DNA from: Fusobacteriaceae bacterium UBA2433
Lineage (GTDB): Bacteria; Fusobacteriota; Fusobacteriia; Fusobacteriales; Fusobacteriaceae
Assembly: GCA_002342785.1 (NCBI GenBank)
Contig: DDQV01000029.1
Span: forward strand, 1-7,579
DNA: 7,579 nucleotides
Reading direction: 5' to 3'
The notes beneath the pieces are model-generated. The model did no database searches. It saw only the letters and a list, made by a program, of their open reading frames with translations, and was not told where the DNA came from. Shown here one piece after another: positions 5,571-7,579 of the stretch (the first letter of the stretch is position 1; each line of letters begins with the position of its first letter). The position numbers and the translations under genes are program-made.

Positions 5571-5751
5571 TGAAGTAATCATGACACCAAACAACTTAAT
5601 TAATGAACTAAGATCTAGATTTAAAATAACTATTTTAGAACTTAAAAGTGGACTACAAGATTATGAAATTGAAATGTATTGTAATGCTTTAGGGATTACA
5701 GAAACTACATTATTCTGGGCAATAAAAAACTGGGAATATAAAAAAAGTTAA
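5560..5751 (+). CDS. small early protein with possible helix-turn-helix
   Basis: This 63-residue protein overlaps the previous gene by 11 nt. The segment YEIEMYCNALGITETTLFW (35-53), followed by AIKNWEY (54-60), has the spacing of a helix-turn-helix: helix, L-G-I turn, recognition helix. It could therefore be an early regulator. The start is uncertain: the ATG at 5560 has only a weak GGTG upstream and depends on coupling, while the in-frame ATG at 5581 (giving 56 residues, MTPNN...) also lacks a clear ribosome binding site. Both options keep the putative HTH. No family assignment. Confidence 0.55.
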   Translation: MKDSEVIMTPNNLINELRSRFKITILELKSGLQDYEIEMYCNALGITETTLFWAIKNWEYKKS

Positions 5752-5765
5752 AAAAGGAGGATTAG

Positions 5766-5927
5766 ATGAAACATAAAATAAAAGATTGGGATGATTTTTA
5801 TAGAAATATTATCCCACAATTAAAGTCACTAACTTTCAGAGGGAAAACAGTAACTACTATAAACGAGATAGAGAGTGAAGCCATAGATGCATTCCTATTG
5901 AGTGAAGAAGTAGAATATAGTTATTAA
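5766..5927 (+). CDS. 53-residue early phage protein, unknown
   Basis: The ATG at 5766 follows a strong AAAAAGGAGG (5751-5760), 14 nt after the previous stop, and the stop is TAA 5925-5927. The product begins MKHKIKDWDDFYRNIIPQL and ends in an acidic stretch (SEEVEYSY). No motif, membrane segment or cysteine is present. Gene spacing and ribosome binding site place it in the same early transcription unit. Function unknown. Confidence 0.6.
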   Translation: MKHKIKDWDDFYRNIIPQLKSLTFRGKTVTTINEIESEAIDAFLLSEEVEYSY

Positions 5928-6022
5928 TTTAAAAATTAATATAGATGTGGAAATTTGGTCATTGATAATTAGGATAAACTTCTTTGATGTTGTAATCTGA
6001 TCTGCATCGTAATTTGTCATCA

Positions 6023-6049
6023 TATGAGGGGGATGGGTAACCCCTCATA
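6023..6049 (+). promoter_or_regulatory. G/C-rich RNA hairpin upstream of the zinc-ribbon gene
   Basis: TATGAGGGG (6023-6031) and CCCCTCATA (6041-6049) form a perfect 9-bp stem with a 9-nt loop (GATGGGTAA). The loop offers a competing inner pairing, GGG(6035-6037)/CCC. No T-tract follows, so it is not a standard terminator. It lies in the 158-nt gene-free stretch between 5927 and 6086. RNA processing, translational control or a DNA-binding dyad are possible. Confidence 0.55.
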
Positions 6050-6085
6050 AATCAAACAGAATAATTTTAGGGGGATAAATGAAAT

Positions 6086-6265
6086 ATGAAAGAACTAAAA
6101 GAAGACGAAAAAATAAGAAAGTGTACAAATTGTAAAAAAGACTTTATCACAAAAGTAGATGAACTTGGAATAAGCTATGACACAAGATGTCAAAGATGTA
6201 AAACAGGTGAGAGATATGACCATAGCGGTAAACTAAAAGGAAAGCTGGGTAAAATAGGTCGTTAA
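6086..6265 (+). CDS. small zinc-ribbon protein, Com-like layout
   Basis: This 59-residue protein has two CxxC knuckles: C13-T-N-C16 and C35-Q-R-C38, 18 residues apart, followed by a basic glycine-rich tail (KLKGKLGKIGR). The size and knuckle layout recall phage Mu Com, a zinc-ribbon RNA-binding translational activator, and other small phage zinc-ribbon proteins; a specific family is not claimed. The ATG at 6086 is 11 nt from GGGGG (6070-6074). A better-spaced ATG at 6079 opens an overlapping 18-codon frame that ends at 6135, which might modulate translation. The next gene follows after 11 nt, so the two are probably co-expressed. Confidence 0.65.
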   Translation: MKELKEDEKIRKCTNCKKDFITKVDELGISYDTRCQRCKTGERYDHSGKLKGKLGKIGR

Positions 6266-6276
6266 GGGGGTTAGAA

Positions 6277-6465
6277 ATGGATTTAACAAAAATAAAAACA
6301 GCTGATTTAATAGAAGAATTAGTTAAAAGAGAAGAAGTAAAAGAGGAATATAAAGGTGAAAATAGTGAAGCAACTTTAAAACTTGGAGGAGGAGCTACTA
6401 CCATCTTGGTTATAAAAGAAGATAAAAATACAGTAACCTATATTGACTTTTTAAAAGAAAATTAA
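6277..6465 (+). CDS. BC1881-family small phage protein
   Basis: This 62-residue protein opens with MDLTKIKTADLIEELVKREEV, matching my recollection of the BC1881 family of small phage proteins (a T-x-E/D-L-I/V-E-E-L-x-K-R-E-G/E-V core near the N-terminus, then a short strand-rich tail). The rest, GGGATTILVIKEDKNTVTYI, forms two likely beta strands. The family is common in Clostridium/Bacillus-type phages and has no known function. The ribosome binding site AGGGGG overlaps the end of the zinc-ribbon gene. A terminator follows 5 nt after the stop, closing this block of early genes. Confidence 0.65.
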   Translation: MDLTKIKTADLIEELVKREEVKEEYKGENSEATLKLGGGATTILVIKEDKNTVTYIDFLKEN

Positions 6466-6470
6466 AAAAG

Positions 6471-6499
6471 AAAAAGCCAACTGGTTAGGAGGGCTTTTT
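6471..6499. terminator. intrinsic terminator after the early gene block
   Basis: AAAAAGCC (6471-6478) pairs with GGCTTTTT (6492-6499); the loop contains a further small stem (AAC/GTT). Plus-strand transcripts end in GGCTTTTTC; on the minus strand a TTTTTCTTTTTTAA tract follows, so it may work in both directions. Confidence 0.75.
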
Positions 6500-6725
6500 C
6501 ACTAGATACTTTTGTTCTCATAAACTACTTACTTATGTATATACCAATTATATATAAATATATGCAAAAAATCAAATTTAAAGATCCAAACAAATTATTA
6601 TTTGTTTTGGTTGAAGTGATGAATTATTCCTTCAAATATATGCTAAAAATTAATAATCTTTTTAAAGAATACTTGTAGGGAATTCTAACCATGAGTTTAT
6701 GTATAGATAATCTTCTATTACATAA
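6500..6725. other. AT-rich gene-poor spacer
   Basis: No gene with a ribosome binding site is visible between the two terminators at 6471-6499 and 6726-6748. A 38-codon frame (6562-6678) lacks any ribosome binding site. The one clear structure is the inverted repeat at 6588-6607. Confidence 0.5.
6588..6607. repeat. inverted repeat, left copy (8-4-8)
   Basis: AAACAAAT (6588-6595), a 4-nt spacer, and ATTTGTTT (6600-6607). Both arms are identical to those at 7463-7482, on the other side of the membrane-protein gene. The spacers differ (TATT here, AAGA there). Confidence 0.7.
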
Positions 6726-6748
6726 AAACAACCTTTAAAAGGTCGTTT
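6726..6748 (-). terminator. intrinsic terminator of the membrane-protein gene
   Basis: On the minus strand AAACGACC pairs with GGTTGTTT; the one non-Watson-Crick position is a G-U pair in minus-strand RNA but a C-A mismatch on the plus strand. A TTTTTATG tract follows. It begins 4 nt after the stop codon, supporting an independent transcription unit. Confidence 0.7.
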
Positions 6749-6752
6749 AAAA

Positions 6753-7319
6753 TTATTTTTCATTATAATTATCAATGTCTGATTTTATTTTATTTAATAT
6801 GTTTTCAGAAATGTCATATAAGTTTTTAGAAAAACCTTCAACTTTATTTGAGTCTATTTTTCCTAGAGAACCACTTGTTAAAGAGTATTGATAGGTTGAA
6901 GTAATATCTATATATATATTATGCAACTTACGGAAGTCATAATATAAAATTTCAGGATAAAAAGGGTAATTGCCACGATAAATTTTAGTATAATTGTTCA
7001 TTTTCAATTTAATTTTACTTTGAAACTCTTTGTGGGTAGCAGATAAGTCTTCTTTAGAAAAATCATCATGAAATGTAGATAACATAAGAATATGCTCTAA
7101 GGCATTATTAAGTTCAAGAATAGAATAAGTTAACTCTTTGTAAACTTCAAATTTCTTCTCAAAATAGTGCTTTTTATAGAAACTTAATTCAGTAAGCTTT
7201 GTAGTGTAGTCTGCTTGCTTTTCATTAAAATGTTTATCAACGATTTTTTTTTGAGAGTGGACTCCAACTCCTATTATAAAAAGTAAAAAAAATTTTAAAA
7301 GTTCTATTAAATTATCCAA
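6753..7319 (-). CDS. membrane-anchored helical protein, unknown (candidate superinfection-exclusion)
   Basis: This is a 188-residue protein if started at TTG 7317-7319, which lies 6 nt after a clean GGAGG (plus-strand 7326-7330). The frame stays open to an ATG at 7385, but that start has no ribosome binding site, so I prefer the TTG. From the TTG, residues 4-20 (LIELLKFFLLFIIGVGV) form a single membrane segment at the very N-terminus, followed by a long charged helical region (about 30-80, with EKKFEVYKELTYSILELNNA) and a second helical part rich in Tyr and Lys. The bulk is probably cytoplasmic. No family was recognised. It is transcribed against the early genes from its own extended -10 promoter and has its own terminator, like phage genes expressed in the lysogen. 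Membrane-anchored proteins in this position often alter superinfection, but that is inference. Confidence 0.7.
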   Translation of the reverse strand: MDNLIELLKFFLLFIIGVGVHSQKKIVDKHFNEKQADYTTKLTELSFYKKHYFEKKFEVYKELTYSILELNNALEHILMLSTFHDDFSKEDLSATHKEFQSKIKLKMNNYTKIYRGNYPFYPEILYYDFRKLHNIYIDITSTYQYSLTSGSLGKIDSNKVEGFSKNLYDISENILNKIKSDIDNYNEK

Positions 7320-7332
7320 TTTTAACCTCCGT

Positions 7333-7347
7333 AAGATTTTTAATCTT
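7333..7347 (-). promoter_or_regulatory. small leader hairpin next to the ribosome binding site
   Basis: AAGATT (7333-7338), TTT, AATCTT (7342-7347) forms a 6-bp A/T-rich stem that ends 2 nt upstream of the GGAGG used by the membrane-protein gene. It is weak thermodynamically but placed where it could influence ribosome access. Confidence 0.35.
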
Positions 7348-7391
7348 TTGATTATTTTATCTAATATTTTATAACATTGTAACATATAAAG

Positions 7392-7420
7392 ATTATATCA
7401 AAAATAGAGAGCAATAAGAA
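7392..7420 (-). promoter_or_regulatory. extended -10 promoter of the membrane-protein gene
   Basis: The minus strand carries TGATATAAT: a perfect TATAAT (7392-7397) with a TGn extension. The -35 at 17 bp spacing is poor (TTCTTA, 7415-7420). The architecture matches the promoter of the DUF2321-like gene. The predicted leader of about 65 nt runs past the unlikely ATG at 7385 to the TTG start, which supports the TTG. Confidence 0.6.
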
Positions 7421-7462
7421 GAAATTTAAAAAATTAAAGATATTAAAAATAAAATAAATTAG

Positions 7463-7482
7463 AAACAAATAAGAATTTGTTT
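7463..7482. repeat. inverted repeat, right copy (8-4-8)
   Basis: AAACAAAT (7463-7470), AAGA, ATTTGTTT (7475-7482). The arms are identical to the copy at 6588-6607. It ends where the AGGAGG ribosome binding site of the next gene begins, so it may also fold in the mRNA leader. Confidence 0.7.
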
Positions 7483-7492
7483 AGGAGGAGCT

Positions 7493-7579
7493 ATGACAGA
7501 TAGAGAAAAATTATTTGAGGTATTAAATCAACTAGATGCTGTTAATCATCCTTATGGAGCTGAGGGAATAGTTCAAATT
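7493..7579 (+). CDS. early phage gene, 5' part only
   Basis: The ATG at 7493 follows AGGAGG (7483-7488) and the frame stays open for 29 codons to the window end. The visible N-terminus is MTDREKLFEVLNQLDAVNHP followed by YGAEGIVQI. It looks like the start of a soluble helical protein. No family can be named from this fragment. Being back on the plus strand, it resumes the early gene order after the minus-strand membrane gene. Confidence 0.65.
   Translation, partial: MTDREKLFEVLNQLDAVNHPYGAEGIVQI

Noticed and set aside
5895..6023. 42-codon minus-strand frame in the gap before the zinc-ribbon gene
   Set aside because: No ribosome binding site; it overlaps the 3' end of the 5766-5927 gene and has AT-biased low-complexity composition.
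6147..6404. 85-codon minus-strand frame
   Set aside because: It is antisense to the zinc-ribbon and BC1881-family genes, which both have ribosome binding sites and motifs.
6562..6678. 38-codon plus-strand frame in the 6500-6725 spacer (or 47 codons from 6535)
   Set aside because: Neither start has a ribosome binding site, and the frame contains the inverted repeat at 6588-6607; it could be a gene remnant but cannot be supported.

Overview
The window is AT-rich throughout, at my estimate well below 35% GC. It uses mostly AGA for arginine, strong AGGAGG or GGGGG ribosome binding sites, and closely packed small genes. This fits a temperate phage or prophage of a low-GC Gram-positive (Clostridium-like) or Fusobacteria host; the sequence alone does not decide which. 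It looks like the immunity and early region of a prophage. No integrase, replication or structural gene is inside the window.

Left arm, minus strand (3833 down to 503). A LexA/CI-type self-cleaving repressor is followed without a promoter by a DUF4297/Cap4-like PD-(D/E)XK nuclease and then a short Rad50/SMC-like ATPase with a CxxC zinc hook. The gaps are 14 and 2 nt, each ribosome binding site overlaps or abuts the end of the gene before, and a strong terminator follows the ATPase stop. A nuclease next to a Rad50-like ATPase recalls Lamassu and ABC-three-component anti-phage systems. Here the pair is wired directly into the lysogenic repressor operon, so every lysogen should express it.

Far left (1 to 502). 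After that terminator come a tandem array of a 15-bp palindromic unit, a bidirectional terminator, and a repressor-type promoter driving a small helix-turn-helix gene. A further operator-like palindrome lies near the edge.

Switch region (3834 to 4028). Divergent promoters lie back to back with several operator-like copies of the dyad TTGCTT-NN-AAGCAA, a lambda OR-like layout.

Right arm, plus strand (4029 to 7579). This is a run of small early lytic genes: a coiled-coil protein, short unknown proteins, a possible small HTH protein, a Com-like zinc-ribbon protein, a BC1881-family protein, and one gene cut by the window end. Two minus-strand genes interrupt the run: a DUF2321 multi-cysteine protein and a membrane-anchored protein. 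Each has its own extended -10 promoter, as expected of lysogen-expressed 'moron' genes. The membrane gene starts at a TTG, and an identical short inverted repeat occurs on each side of it.
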